The notes: generated from the letters alone by a model not told the origin. A DNA stretch of 64,000 bases from Achatina immaculata (GCA_009760885.1 CM019708.1:13069931-13133930); one strand, 5' to 3'. Shown: positions 11,901 to 23,281, counted from the stretch's first letter. Made by a program: numbers and translations.

Positions 11901-14900
11901 TTATTGAGAAGATACCCCAAGTGTTTGGTTAGTATTTCTGTGTGGCTGACTTTGCTTCTAAACGTCTGATCTACCAAGAAAATGCATCGATTTATGTATT
12001 AGTTACTGGATGTTGACGGTTTGTATGTGGCTTGTTGCGTGTTTCAGCTCTACCGGATGTTGAAGCCACGACTTGCGCAGAAGTTGCCAAATGTGAGTAC
12101 GATTCAAAGACATATGCAAATGCTGAGGTCGAAGGTGATATCTCCACACTTTGCAGGTACGTTTTAGGCAACCGCATCATCATCATCATCATCATCATGT
12201 GCAGTCTCCACACAATATTCACTACAATGAAGGTTCAGCCTTCTCTTACACTTTAACGATATAAACTGTCGCTCCCCATCCGCTGCCCGTAGCACTGTCA
12301 CCTACATTATCTTTTGCCATAAACTTTTACTTCCAAAAATAGGCTTACTATAAATTGTTATACTTTTCAGTGGGAACAAAGATGGCAATGTTAAAGGACT
12401 AGCGAACCAGACCTGGTCAAGACCTTTTTTAAAGTTTTCTTTAAAGAAAAAACAGACTACAGCGTTTCTTTAGTTTGGCCTGGGTTTGCTTAAGTTTATT
12501 TCAGAAAACACAAGAGAAAGAAAAGAAAAAAAGAACTTATTTGGGCGACTATAAGACTAAAAACAAAACAAAACAAAAAACACTCTAACCCACTCTCACG
12601 CAACTTCAGTGTGTTTCAACCCACTCTCACGCAACTTCAGTGTGTTTCAACCCACTCTCATGCAACTTCAGTGTGTTTCAACCCACTCTCACGCAACTTC
12701 AGTGTGTTTCAACCCACTCCCACACAACTTCAGTGTTTTTCAACCCACTCTCACGCAACCTTATTTCAACCCACTCCCACACAACTTCAGTGTGTTTCAA
12801 CCCACTCTCACGCAACCTTATTTCAACCCACTCCCACACAACTTCAGTGTGTTTCAACCCACTCTCACGCAACCTTATTTCAACCCGCTCCCACACAACT
12901 TCAGTGTGTTTCAACCCACTCTCACGCAACCTTATTTCAACCCACTCCCACACAACTTCAGTGTGTTTCAACCCACCCCCCGCACAACTTCAGTGTGTTT
13001 CAACCCACCCCCCGCACAACTTCAGTGTATTTCAACCCACCCCCGCACAACTTCAGTGTGTTTCAACCCACTCCCATCTGGCTTCAAGTATGTGTCTTTT
13101 GTACGATCTATGGGGCACAAACACTGCCACACGAACATTATTTGCTGTTACTTGTGCCCGAGTATATTAACCAAACACTAATAACTAAGCCATGAGAGAA
13201 AATCCCAGAAACGCTGATATATTCCTGCTCTGTTCCTCCACCTGTTTTCGAAGAAGAAATGATAAACATACCATTAAGTTGTCTTAAACAGGTCAATGTA
13301 GACTGCAGCGAACGCGGAGTCCCGTAAGACCATCGATTTTTCACTTTGTTTCTGGTTGTCGTAAATTATGTTTGTCCTAAGTGATAACGACGCTCCATTT
13401 GGTGTAGAAGACAGAACATAATTAAAACACTGAATCATTTACTGAAACTGCAGCTAATTCATAATATTGTTATCCATTTATCTGAAGAAGAGCAATAATT
13501 TATCTTATAAATGAGAATTTGACTTTTTAGCACAGAAATAATAAGTGGAGTTTTGCCGCCAGACCGTATAACACAGAAAACAGAGATAAACAGATGGAAA
13601 TGACAACCCAAGCCGGAGATGATAGAGGAAATCGCAGAAAATGTAATATATGATGTGAAAATGCTATTCAGTTGTTGATGGAGCTGGTCTAGTAGCCAAC
13701 ATCTGGGTTCTAAATTTAACGCTACATTGTTACCAATAAAGAAAATCTTTTTTTTTTTACGTAAGAGCAGAATAATGCAAGCCAAAATTATGTTTCAGAA
13801 AATGAACAGCATTCTGTGTAATACGTCACTATCACTTAAAGTGAGGAAAAGAGTACTCCAGTGCCTACATCGAAGAAATTTTATTTTACGGATGCGAGAC
13901 ATGGTCAGTCACTAATGAAGTACAACGCCAACTGGAAGCCACTGAAATGTGGTTCCTTATCAGAATGCTACGCATACCACGGACAGCAAAGAAATCAAAC
14001 GACGAGGTTCTGAGAGAGGCTAGAGAGACGAGACAAACATTAACTAAAAGTCAGAAAAAGACAATCCAAATTCTTGGGTAACGTTCTACGGCGAGACAAG
14101 CTAGAATACATTGTGACGATGGGAAAGAAAGAAGCAAAAGGGATCGAGGTAGACGGAGAGAGAAAATGCTGGATGGATTAACTAGATGATACAGACAAAG
14201 AGCACCAGCGCAGCTTATAATCAGCACGTGGAGCAGGGAGTTGTGGAAAGGCATGATAGCCAATGCCAACCAGCAAGGCAACTAGATAGGTCGACTAGAC
14301 GACAGGGCAACAGATAGACAGATATGCCGACTAGATGACAGGGCAACAGATAGACAGATATGTCGACTAGACGGCATGGCAACAGATAGATAGATATGTT
14401 GACTAGACGACAGGACAACAGATAGATAGATATGTCGACTAGATGACGGGGCAACAGACAGATAGACATGTCGACTAGATGACAGGGCAACAGATAGGTA
14501 GATATGTCGACTAGACGACAGCGCAACAGATAGATTGACAGGTCGACTAGATGGAAGGACAAGAGACAGAGAGATTTCTTTTTAGGTGAGGTACTGCCAG
14601 AGTGAAGAAAAGAAAAGAAAAGAAAAGAAGTTACTGGAAATGAAGACAAAACAGGGAATTCACAAAAATGTATACAGCCAGTAGTTTTTACCTCCCAAAA
14701 TGAAGACATATGGTTACCCTACATATATGTTTTTTGGTCTGGAACATATCTGAAGATTTGATCAGCGTAACTTTGACCTTTTTTATGCTCAGTTAGTTGA
14801 ATTCTTCACATGAGTACTAATTTGTTTTGAATTCACCGATTAGTCCAAGAAAATGGACACAACACGCCAGGCAGAATATACTACGGAAGCTTTATCACTG

Positions 14901-17900
14901 AGTGTTATTGTAAAAACATTTTTTTTAATTTCTAGATGCAAAATGGGGTGTATACCATAGCGATTTTATCATTAAACGCATTGCAAAAACCTCAAACTTC
15001 TAGAGACATATGAACAATCATCCTAACAAGACTGAAGACTTACTCAGACTCCAAAATATTAAAGGGCAGACAAGTCCATAAACGATTCAGTCTCTCCTCA
15101 TGGAGAGAGGAAGATCTCAGTACAGTGCACGCACTCTGTAGCACCGACGAGAATACTGATAGCTTGTAGGTGACGGGCGGGATTATGTCATGCACCCATA
15201 GTCCGAGAGACCGCATGTCTATTGATTCGGCCAATCCTACCTGACTCCAGACATTTTGAAGACTCGAGTCGAGAGATAGAAAATGACAGTTCGACTCGAC
15301 TCGACTCGATTAGTTAAGTAACTTGAGACTTGACATGAAGAACTGGAATATTATACCGCTATTTAGTGTTCAGTCATTCCTGAATAGGTGAATTGCAACA
15401 GAAGTAATCAATAATGCTTTTAATTGTGTCTTTCCTGCAAGCCTTCTCGGCAAGTCGGTGGAGTGTATGGAAGTTGCTATGAAAGACTGCCAGAGAAACT
15501 CCAACTTCCCACTAGACAAACTAAATCAAGCCCAGAAAATCCTGGAGATGCACAAGAAACAAGTTCTAACATTATGCCCTGGTAAACACTTTAGAAGTTA
15601 TGTGTCATATGACTGTTATTGTCACATAAAAAGTAATATAACATGTCTTAGGCAAGTGCAAACACTCGTAGCAAGAAATGTTCACAATTTTCAGCTAAAA
15701 AATATTAGCATTTTCGAAAAAAAACCCCATCAAACTTCTTGATACAAAATGTATGTTACAGGGATTTCACTACTGAGTGTATTGCAAAAACGTCCAACTG
15801 CAAAACACAAAAAGTATACTCTGTAACGAAGATATTAAAGGTATTTGGGGGGGGGGGGGAGGGAGTTTGCAGTACTAGATCTGAATGAGACTGTGGCCAG
15901 TGACCAATAGCTGGCTGCTCGCGTTAGAGTTGGCAACCATAGCCCGACCAATACCTTCTTCTACCTCTCAGTGTTGTCCCGTGAAAACAATCTGGAGTCT
16001 GGCCAAGTGAACAGAATATATAAATGGGAAGGCAAGCCCGGTCCTAAAATACACTGTGTCGAAGTTGGAGCTGTTGGATCGAAAAGTGCATAACGGCAGC
16101 ACAACGCAATCAACATTCTTTTGACGGCAAACGCTGAAGAAGAAGAAGAAGAAGAACTTTGGCCACCGTCAGCTGGAAGTGAACAGTCATTGTATGACGA
16201 AACTAAATATGTAAGACAGCAACAATTCAATCTACCACAGCTTTCATGAATGGATACACGCCCATCATGCAGGATGATAATTTATTGCAAATAATTTCGG
16301 AAACTGGCGGCCCCAGGATTAGAATTGATGAAAAACTACAAACAGTAAGCAGAATTCACATTCTAATTTTTCAGTGGTTCTCAGGCTGTGCTGCTCAGAA
16401 GTTCCCTGGGAACTCATGGAATAAAAAACCAACTATTTATAGAGTAGCTGGCACTATGGGTGCGAGAGATAAAAGGGATGGCGACTATGGGTGTGATCGT
16501 ATAAGATGATCTGCCGTAACAAAATCCCAATAATGACTTCACTGACATGATGGATCAACAAAAAGAATTGCTCTTGCAACACAATGAACAACATTTATTT
16601 ACACATCTGCCAACCAAAAACTGAATTTAGCCAAAAATAATTGGAAAAAAAAAGCATGAACATCACGCAACTCATTTGGCCCAAAAAAACCTCCTTGCAC
16701 GCGACGCCTAGAACAACCAACGAATGAACGAAAATACTTTTATTTTCAAAGCACTACGCAGGCCGTCTAAATTTAATCTTTAATCTTTGTAATGTTTTTA
16801 ACTTCATAATAAATTTAATACTAATTCCAGCTATTTTAGTGATATATTAATTACTACTCGCAATCTAATGGCTATTAATAAGGTTCCAGTGATTTCGTCT
16901 AATACATTGATTTCATCACACATTCAGTGACAATTCCCACTGATTACTTCATATGACCAATCCTGTATTGTTTCCTTTCGATTCCTTCAGTTATAAATTT
17001 CTGTTACTCCCCAGATATTAGTGATAACCCCAGGTGTACAGATATTGCGACATGTATGTTCGACGTGGGCCAGTTCAAGGCTACGCTCAAGGAGAACCGA
17101 CTGGCGGAGGCTTGTGGGTAGGGCACCCACTCTCTTTTTCTTGTGTGTGTGTGTGTATTTGCCTCTTATATTGGCAAGAAACAACATTATTTGTGGAAAA
17201 GGGTACGACCAAACATATAAAGAAATTAGAGAGAAACAAAATAGTTGCAATATAGGATTAAATGAAAAATAAATTGGGCAGTTACACAAAAACTGACCCT
17301 TCTAGCGAGCTGACAGTCCTATATTCTTTCTCTGTCTTCGGAGGCTGTCTTCCTCGACACCAGAATATCAGGTAACCATTTCTGTAGCGGGGTCATTATT
17401 TGTCCTCATGCTGGCTGTGGAGTATGCGAAACAAGCATTGGGAACATAAGTAATTTCATTTGCCACAACCAATACCAGTCCTCCGTAGCTAAATCGCTAA
17501 AGCGCACTTAAAAAAAATTGCAGTGCCAACTGGAAGATCCTGGGTTCAATCCCGGGACCGGGGAAAAAAAAGCACCAACTCACAAGACCTCTGGGAGTCA
17601 TGACCCAGAGGCCCCCCCCCCCCCTTTAGAGTGTCAGGAGTTTAATAGGGCCGAAACACTTGTCTGAGGGGGGGGGGGAGTACTTCCTCTGATGATCTGA
17701 AGGAGTTGTTTTGTTGTTCCGCTCTCTACAGTAGAGAGTTTCCTGCATATGTCTAAGGACGTGTTAGTGCAGATTACTAGGAATTACAGGATTACACTAG
17801 GGTTACACTGAATCAACTTGAAATAGTTGCAGAAATAATTATCCTTTTGTGAATGGAATTTTTGACTCTTTCTACATTTTCAGACCAGATCAGAGGGAGT

Positions 17901-18457
17901 GGATCTGAGACAGAAGCTGAAAGAACCTGCACAAATGTCAGAACTTGTTCCTGGTGACAGGACTTAGGATAACCAGGGTGCTTGCAGAAGAAGAAGAAGA
18001 AACAGAATAGTTTCATGTGTGTTAATAATATTGTTATCATCATCATCTTTGTTATCATAACTATCTTTCATCATCATCATCATAATCACTACTAGCATCT
18101 TTGTAATCTTAACCATCTTTCTTTATCATCATTATCTCGAAACACGTGTAAAGATATAAACGTTAATAGTGTTTTTTTTTCTGTTTCATTCACAGCATGA
18201 TAAACCCCAGTGTTAAATGCCTTCAGTCTGCTATCAAAGACTGTAGGGATAACAAACTTATAGACAGTAAAGACATAGCCAATGCCAGTAAGTCTCTCAC
18301 AGATGCAGAGAAGTTGCTAGAAATCTACTGTAGCTTCACCAGAGAAAGTAAGTCTGTTGGTTAGACTTTATCCTCTGATTTACTTCTACTATGACAGTAA
18401 ATAGAGCAAAGAAATTGTTTCAGAAAGTTTGTTTGTTTGTTTGTTTTTGTTCCATTG

Positions 18458-18503
<46 letters not shown>

Positions 18504-21500
18504 TGTTTGTTTGTTTATTTGTTGATCTGTTGTAAATTTGACATGACTGATCTCCCATATTCATGAGTCAGATTTTTATGTGAAATTTATGTTTTCCATT
18601 GACAGATTTACACGTGTAAGTAGTAAAATCACATCAGTATAATCTGATATGTCTCAGTTTGTGTGAAAATGTTTTTTCCATTTAGTAATATTATTTTTGT
18701 CAGGTATTTTCACCAACATTAGTTTGTGAAAGTAAGTTTACCAACATTAGCTTGTGAAGGTAATTCCCTCAACATTTGTTTGTCAGGTAATTTTATCAAA
18801 ATTACTTTGTCAGGGAATCTCACCAATATTAATTTGTCAGGTAATCTCACAAACATTAATTAATCAGGTAATCTCGCCAACATTAGTTTATCAGGTAATC
18901 ATTTTTACAGCCTAAATGACTAGAGGATCATTGTTACAGGTTTGTAGTCGATGACTTCAAAATTGAAAGGCAATTTACTATTGACTTTTCTACTCCTGTA
19001 CCTTTTTCATTTTCTGGTCTCTTATATGGGTTTAAAGTTACTGTAGTATATCCAAGTAATTGCAAAACTCGAGTTCTTAATAGCAGATACAGTCAGTTAG
19101 TCAGTCATTTGCATGTCCCTTGCAGAACTTTGCCTCCCTAACAGCTCTCCCATAGGCCTCTTGATTGTAAGCAAGATGCCCTGCCCTGCTGCTGATGCAC
19201 CCATTTGTAGATTATCAATGATGTCTTGCAGCCATCTTCGTCTTGGTCATCCTCTTTCTTTTTCCTATTATGTATCCTTCCAAAATGGTCTTCTCTAAAT
19301 TCTCATAACATTTAATGTGTCCAAAATATTTAAGTTTTCTTTGTTTAATCCTCTTTACTAGCCAGCCTTCTTCAATATTAAGTTCTTGTAGTATGGATAT
19401 ATTAGTTCTTTTTTGTGTCTATGATATTTGAAAAACTCTTCTGTAGCATTTATATTCAAAGGCATTTATGTGTTTCTCAGCTGTTTTGTTAAGTGTCCAG
19501 GTCTCACAGGCATATGTTGCGATGGGAAAGATGGATGCCCTTAAAAATCTTATTTTTGTAGTTCTGTCTGTTCCTCTCCACAGATTCTTTAGTTGTTTTA
19601 CTTTCTGAAGAGCGATAGATGTCCTCCTTTTAATTTCCCTCATTGTATCTCCATTATTAGTTATCAGTGATCCAGTATATTCAAAATTCTCCACTTCTTC
19701 CAAATTTTCCTCATTGATACATATTTCAGCTACCTTGTTTGTTTTGTTAGCTGTCATCAATTTAGTTTTCTTTGCATTAAGATAGAAGTTTTGCTCTTCA
19801 CTGTTCTTATGGACTGACATAATTAGTTTTTCCATTCCTTTTTGTGTTGTGGATAGTAATACTGTGTCATCAGCATATCTAATCTCCGGTATTTCATAAC
19901 CTCCAATTGTTATGGCATTGTAATATTCTTTGTCTACATCTTCTCTAACATTCCTCATTATTCATTATATTTTCAGTATACAAGTCAAATAAGTAAGGTG
20001 ACAATATGCACCCCTGACGGACCTCTTGTTTTATGTCAAACCAAGTTGTTGTTTCACCATTTATTCTTACTGCTGCTTGTTGGTCTAGATACAGCAGTGA
20101 TGTTAATTGTTTCAAATGTGTTGGAAATCCCATTTTTTTCCATTACTGTATTTCCCAAAGTTTCTGGTGTTGTACACAATCAAATGCCTTTGAGTAGTCT
20201 ATAAAAGATAAATATAGATTCACATTAAACTCTCTGCATTTCTCTATTATTAATCTTATATTGAATACATGATCTCTTGATTCTCTTCCTTGCCTGAAAC
20301 CAGCTTGGACCATATTGACTTCTTCTTCTATTTTCTTACGAAGTCTCCCAATTATGATTTTTAACAGAATTTTACTGGCATGACTAATCAGGGTGCGGGT
20401 ATATCTAACATTATCAGGAACCTTTTATATGCTAACTTGGGATTTGGGTCACAGAGAGAAAGAACAGATCCAATGGTTATTTTACTCATGCAGAGGAATA
20501 TTTACTTCCACCTGAGGAACCCATCATGGAACAGTTCAAACTTCTGCCCTGAACAAGCCTGACAATGGGATCTCTTGCTTTTGTGGATACTTTCCCCTTT
20601 AAAATGAGCTGTTCTAAAAAACTGCCTATATATAAATGCTTTTGTGCTTACATAGTGACTAACTAGAACAAATGTAGGTTATAAATGCAGTGGTTCCCTA
20701 TAAGAATCTGAGAGAAAAAAAAAATCAATGCAGAATGCCAAAGAGACACTGTGAGAAAAAATGATGATTATGTTACAGCAGGGGTTCTTAAACTTCTTAT
20801 AATTAAAGACCCTCTATAGATTGTCCAGTCCATGTGAGGTCCCTATACACTATTAGCCAGACTGTCCAAATGATCATTATCACCAGCTACATTAGGTATC
20901 AGTTGCTTGGTTTTTCTTCACATATAGATGGCTCTGAACAGAACAGATGAAATTTAAAAAATCTAATCTACTGTTCACAGTTCCATGCCCCCATCATTTG
21001 ATTCCAATACCCTCATCATTTGATTCTCATGCCCTCATCATTTGATTCCCATGCCATCATCATTTGATTCCCATGCCCTCATCATTTGATTCCCATGCCA
21101 TCATCATTTGATTCCCATGCCATCATCATTTGATTCCCATACCCTCATCATTTGATTCCCATGCCATCATCATTTGATTCCCATGCCCTCATCATTTGAT
21201 TCCCATGCCCTCATCATTTGATTCCCATGCCATCATCATTTGATTCCCATGCCCCCATCATTTGATTCCCATGCCCCCATCATTTGATTCCCATGCCCCC
21301 ATCATTTGATTCCCATGCCATCATCATTTAATTTCCATACTTCCTAAGGTGTATACCCTGGATAAGAACTCCTGTGTTACCCAAGGAGTATAGATATCCC
21401 CAGACAAGAACCCCTGTGTTACCCAAGGAGTATAGATATCCCCAGAGAAGAACCCCTGTGTTACCCAAGGAGTATAGATATCCCCAGACAAGAACCCCTG

Positions 21501-23281
21501 TGTTAACCAAGGAGTATAGGTATCCCCAGAGAAGAACCCCTGTGTTACCCAAGGAGTATAGATATCCCCAGAGAAGAACCCCTGTGTTACCCAAGGAGTA
21601 TAGATATCCCCAGAGAAGAACCCCTGTGTTACCCAAGGAGTATAGATATCCCCAGACAAGAACCCCTGTGTTACCCAAGGAGTATAGATATCCCCAGACA
21701 AGAACCCCTGTGTTACCCAAGGAGTATAGATATCCCCAGACAAGAACCCCTGTGTTACCCAAGGAGTATAGATATCCCCAGAGAAGAACCCCTGTGTTAC
21801 CCAAGGAGTATAGATATCCCCAGAGAAGAATCCCTGTGTTACCCAAGGAGTATAGATATCCCCAGAGAAGAACCCCTGTGGTATCAGGTCTCATGTACTT
21901 GAATTAACAAAGATCTGACAATGCCTCACTGAAGCAGCACAGGAAACAGCACAGGGAACAGCCTGTTGTGTACCACAGCCCAGGATCTCTGAGAGGAATT
22001 TTGTAGGGTGATGCAAAGTTGTTCCCCCCCTTCCTTCCACCACATCCTACACATGAGGAGCAAGGAAGGCACATACAGTCATCGCCAACACCAAAACTGT
22101 AAGCAGTAAAGGGCCTATCTCTGTTGCTGGTCCTTTGGAGAAGTTTCATTACACTCTGGGCATGCCCACATATGTGCGGCCTTTGACATCAAGATGCTCT
22201 TCAATGTTTTTAGAAAAATTATCCCAATGTTGTGTAGGTTGTGTACTGCACATGGTCAAGCTTTTAGTTGGGATTTGCATCTGCTGCCCATGGCTACATG
22301 TAGCTCAGCAAGTTATGCGTGGTAGGTGCTTTGGAGGGAATTACTTTGTGACTATTCCTTGAGTTGTTGTTTGATGGATCTGTGCAAGTCTGATTTGCCT
22401 GCTTTGAGCAGGCCCTCTGGACTAGCTCTTGCAGCTAGTTGATCAGCCTTGTCAACTCTGGCATGACACAGACAGTGTATCCATGTGCTGTTTTAGATGT
22501 GTGATTTATCAGTTATTTCTAGCCATGAAACTTCTTATGGCTTTGTGTTCCACTTCTCTCAGTAGACTTTGTGAACCTAAACATAGTCATTTGCTGCATT
22601 TTCTGGATCACCACCCATTGTAATGCTTGTGTGACGGCCTTTATTTCCATCTGCGCACTTAAGCATCACTGATGCCAACTCAGACAAAGCTGTGTGGTGG
22701 TGGCGACAACCTGAAGTGGTCTGCTTCTTTCTTCAAGGGCATCCAGCTTGATATCTGAGAATGTTCAGAGAAAAAGATGTTTTTTTTTTCATTTTGAAAA
22801 TGCATATTGTTAAACTGATATAATAAATTTGTGATAAAAATAAGAGATACATTAGGTCAGTGCTAAAACTTAAAATTTGCATAAAATTATGACAAACTGA
22901 TGAAAAAAATTATTTGAACTTAAGATGATGATTAAAATTTGTAATAAAAATTTTTTTCTTTTACCTTCTGGACCTGTACAAACAGATAACAGTGTGATAC
23001 CTGGAGCAATGCCACCAAGGACACAAGATGATGGACAGAAGAGAAACAAATCAAACACAGAATCTCCTGGAGTGCCAGCCAAGAACAAAGCAAGGCAAAG
23101 AAACACTGACAGCAACTATAAAACAACGATGGAGAACAACAGCAATAATGACAGCGTTAAAGATCAATCAGGCAGAAGAGGGAATGATGGGAATGGATCC
23201 ACAGACCATGCACACTCTGTTGATGTTATGTTCTTTATGTTTGTCTTAAATATTGGTTGTTTCAGTTTTATTTTATTTTAG
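7972..23281 (+). CDS. Gene 1: secreted six-cysteine-domain protein, probably GPI-anchored (six coding exons)
   Basis: Exons 7972-8023, 12048-12156, 15442-15581, 17884-17953, 18196-18347 and 22986-23281 join in frame (819 nt, 272 residues). Every intron is GT..AG and phases run 1-2-1-2-1. Residues 1-18 (MTSNMDVAVILLWATLSA) are a signal peptide. Domain 1 (about 19-100) has Cys at 27, 33, 53, 62, 70 and 99. Domain 2 (about 101-174) has Cys at 116, 122, 124, 132, 140 and 169. The last four Cys share near-identical spacing (x7-8, x7, x28) and a C(M/L)xxA(M/I)KDC core. Residues 175-250 are rich in Asn, Ser, Lys and Asp. The C-terminus VMFFMFVLNIGCFSFILF is hydrophobic with no charged tail after it, as in GPI-anchor signals. 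I do not recognise the family and infer only an extracellular, membrane-attached protein. Confidence rests on the matching phases and the duplicated pattern. Confidence 0.8.
8395..8550 (+). mobile_element. Family E LINE fragment ending in a GA tract
   Basis: SRFSGHVLRPAKLE and the following GKIEGKRNRGW match the LINE C-terminus at 14060-14160. The fragment runs into about 40 bp of GA repeat at 8508-8550. The matching continuation resumes at 8970 after another GA tract. Confidence 0.65.
8551..8934. other. Unassigned insert between two GA tracts
   Basis: About 385 bp, including two A-runs near 8732 and 8870, separates the halves of a family E LINE fragment. Both borders are GA repeats. No known element is recognised. 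Confidence 0.45.
8935..9110 (+). mobile_element. Family E LINE 3' fragment, continuation
   Basis: After a GA tract (8935-8970) the sequence matches 14165-14290, through the TTATAATCAGCAC stretch to the CAGGGCAACAGATAG repeat-like terminus. Confidence 0.65.
9536..10178 (-). mobile_element. Family F RTE-like LINE 3' end with internal 44-bp amplification
   Basis: Reading the minus strand, the order is an upstream coding piece (10178-10150), the amplified segment, a C-terminal coding piece (9623-9562) and a GAAT-type tail (9561-9536). The unamplified sister copy is at 50700-51022, where the 44-nt segment occurs once (50912-50955). Confidence 0.85.
9624..10150. repeat. 44-bp minisatellite, 12 copies, derived from LINE coding sequence
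   Basis: Units start every 44 bp from 9624, each containing TTGACCAGCATCTTGCAGTG. Copies are nearly identical; a C-to-T change near the unit end marks the later units, which suggests recent unequal exchange or slippage. Confidence 0.95.
10236..10510 (+). mobile_element. tRNA-derived SINE
   Basis: A B-box-like GGGTTCAGTCCC lies near 10269-10280. It is followed by a central region with GCGTGATACTGACCACATCA, which is shared with the SINE at 39012-39254, and by a tail of ATGGCATGGAAACGGGAATTT and T-rich sequence. The A box is weak. Confidence 0.65.
10511..11590. other. Gene 1 intron sequence without recognised element
   Basis: AT-rich DNA with a CA run at 10777-10792 and a G-run at 11492-11506. 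No exon or transposon could be supported. Confidence 0.5.
11600..11866. repeat. 42-bp minisatellite, about 6 copies
   Basis: The unit includes GAGACATCTTTTCACAAGAT. It is a multiple of three, so it stays open in two frames and gives spurious repetitive proteins. It lies in gene 1 intron 1. Confidence 0.95.
12048..12156 (+). CDS. Gene 1 exon 2 (domain 1, first half)
   Basis: The exon follows TTTCAG and precedes GTACGT. It enters in phase 1 and leaves in phase 2, coding residues 18-53 with Cys 27, 33 and 53. Against exon 4 it has an 18-residue longer loop between its second and third Cys. Confidence 0.8.
12585..13076. repeat. Compound minisatellite with 26/31-bp units and higher-order structure
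   Basis: The unit CAACCCACTCTCACGCAACT followed by TCAGTGTGTTT repeats. In the centre, 31-bp and shorter CTTATTT-type units alternate as a compound repeat of about 57 bp. It lies in gene 1 intron 2. Confidence 0.92.
13077..13770. other. Gene 1 intron 2 sequence, no feature seen
   Basis: Ordinary AT-rich sequence without a supportable exon or element. Confidence 0.5.
13775..14280 (+). mobile_element. Family E RTE-like LINE 3' part
   Basis: Recognisable segments include FQKMNSILCNTSLSLKVRKR, then MLRIPRTAKKSNDEVLREA and NVLRRDKLEYIVTMGK, typical of the region after the reverse transcriptase in RTE-like LINEs. Frameshifts are present. It continues into a repeat at 14281. Confidence 0.75.
14281..14560. 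repeat. About 36-38-bp minisatellite at the end of a family E LINE
   Basis: Seven to eight units of the type CGACTAGACGACAGGGCAAC plus AGATAG variants. The unit resembles the LINE terminus seen once at 9075-9110, so it appears to have grown from the transposon end. Confidence 0.85.
14561..15441. other. Gene 1 intron 2 remainder
   Basis: Contains an AAAAG run (14607-14628) and a short TCGACTCGAC repeat near 15290-15310. No gene or transposon recognised. Confidence 0.5.
15442..15581 (+). CDS. Gene 1 exon 3 (domain 1, second half)
   Basis: The exon follows CTGCAAG and precedes GTAAAC. Residues 54-100 include the VECMEVAMKDC core and a probable helix (KLNQAQKILEMHKKQVLTLC). It aligns without gaps to exon 5 from Cys62 to Cys99. 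Confidence 0.82.
15582..17488. other. Gene 1 intron 3, mostly unassigned
   Basis: Contains a G-run (15848-15859), a short GAA run (16136-16156) and a short LINE tail (16720-16772). No other element or exon could be supported. Confidence 0.5.
16720..16772 (-). mobile_element. CR1/L2-like LINE 3' tip, inverted
   Basis: The reverse complement reads GACGGCCTGCGTAGTGCTTTG then AAAATAAAAGTA and CGTTCATTCG. That parallels the terminal 60 bp of the element at 3045-3116. Confidence 0.6.
17489..17640 (+). mobile_element. tRNA-like SINE head
   Basis: TCCGTAGCTAAATCGCTAAA resembles an A box, and GGGTTCAATCCCGGG near 17543 resembles a B box, followed by unrelated sequence with C and G runs. The cloverleaf is not convincing, so I call it SINE-derived rather than a tRNA gene. 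Confidence 0.6.
17884..17953 (+). CDS. Gene 1 exon 4 (domain 2, first half)
   Basis: A 70-nt exon after TTTTCAG, with donor GTGACA. It was found because exon 3 (ending phase 1) and exon 5 (needing phase 2) do not join directly. The exon codes residues 101-123 with Cys 116 and 122 and supplies two bases of Cys124. Confidence 0.72.
18196..18347 (+). CDS. Gene 1 exon 5 (domain 2, second half)
   Basis: The exon follows TTCACAG and precedes GTAAGT. Residues 125-174 include VKCLQSAIKDC and a helix-like segment ending in LLEIYC. It is the paralogue of exon 3. Confidence 0.82.
18459..18500. repeat. TA microsatellite flanked by GTTT repeats
   Basis: About 20 TA units with GTTT tetranucleotide runs on both sides, in gene 1 intron 5. 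Confidence 0.95.
18700..18900. repeat. Diverged repeat of about 30 bp
   Basis: Loose copies of a CACCAACATTAGTTTGTCAG-like unit recur about six times with indels. Confidence 0.6.
19090..20391 (-). mobile_element. Family B RTE-like LINE, 5'-truncated
   Basis: Reading the minus strand, the reverse transcriptase starts near 20391 (the ISHASKI region). It continues through FDIKQEVRQGCILSPYLF at 20050-20100, then IRYADDTVLLS, the catalytic YADD box, in the frame 19958-19419. Next come the post-RT segment (IATYACETWTLNKTAEKHIN) and the GHLAYN terminus at about 19120. A long 179-codon stretch is intact, so the copy is fairly young, but frameshifts at about 19430 and 19950 inactivate it. Confidence 0.88.
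20392..20990. other. Gene 1 intron 5, unassigned
   Basis: No exon or transposon recognised. Confidence 0.5.
20993..21330. repeat. 22-bp minisatellite, about 15 copies
   Basis: The unit CATCATTTGATTCCCATGCC plus two bases, with CCATCAT, CCCTCAT and CCCCCAT variants interspersed. Confidence 0.95.
21365..21880. repeat. 42-bp minisatellite, about 12 copies
   Basis: The unit contains CCTGTGTTACCCAAGGAGTA. The length is a multiple of three, which keeps long repetitive frames open on both strands; none looks like a real protein. Confidence 0.95.
22140..22720 (-). mobile_element. RNase H-bearing (I/Nimb-like) LINE remnant
   Basis: Minus-strand fragments read MEIKAVTQALQWV and HARVDKADQLAARASPEGLL, followed by K.DLHRSIKQQL. 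This is the conserved end of the RNase H domain found in I-clade LINEs. Multiple stops and frameshifts are present. Confidence 0.65.
22986..23281 (+). CDS. Gene 1 exon 6 (stalk and C-terminal hydrophobic tail)
   Basis: The exon follows a long pyrimidine tract and ACAAACAG. It completes an Asn codon with exon 5, codes 97 further residues and ends in TAG (23279-23281). The low-complexity N/S/K/T-rich segment suits a glycosylated stalk. The last 18 residues are hydrophobic, as expected for GPI attachment or a terminal membrane anchor. Confidence 0.75.

Noticed and set aside
12609..13195. Three overlapping repetitive frames of 176-194 codons
   Set aside because: Shadows of the compound minisatellite at 12585-13076.
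15582..18195. Direct splicing of gene 1 exon 3 to exon 5
   Set aside because: Phases clash (1 into 2) and give an immediate stop; the 70-nt exon at 17884-17953 resolves it.
21324..21907. Long repetitive frames on both strands (up to 188 codons)
   Set aside because: The 42-bp unit is a multiple of three, so any open frame stays open; no protein features.
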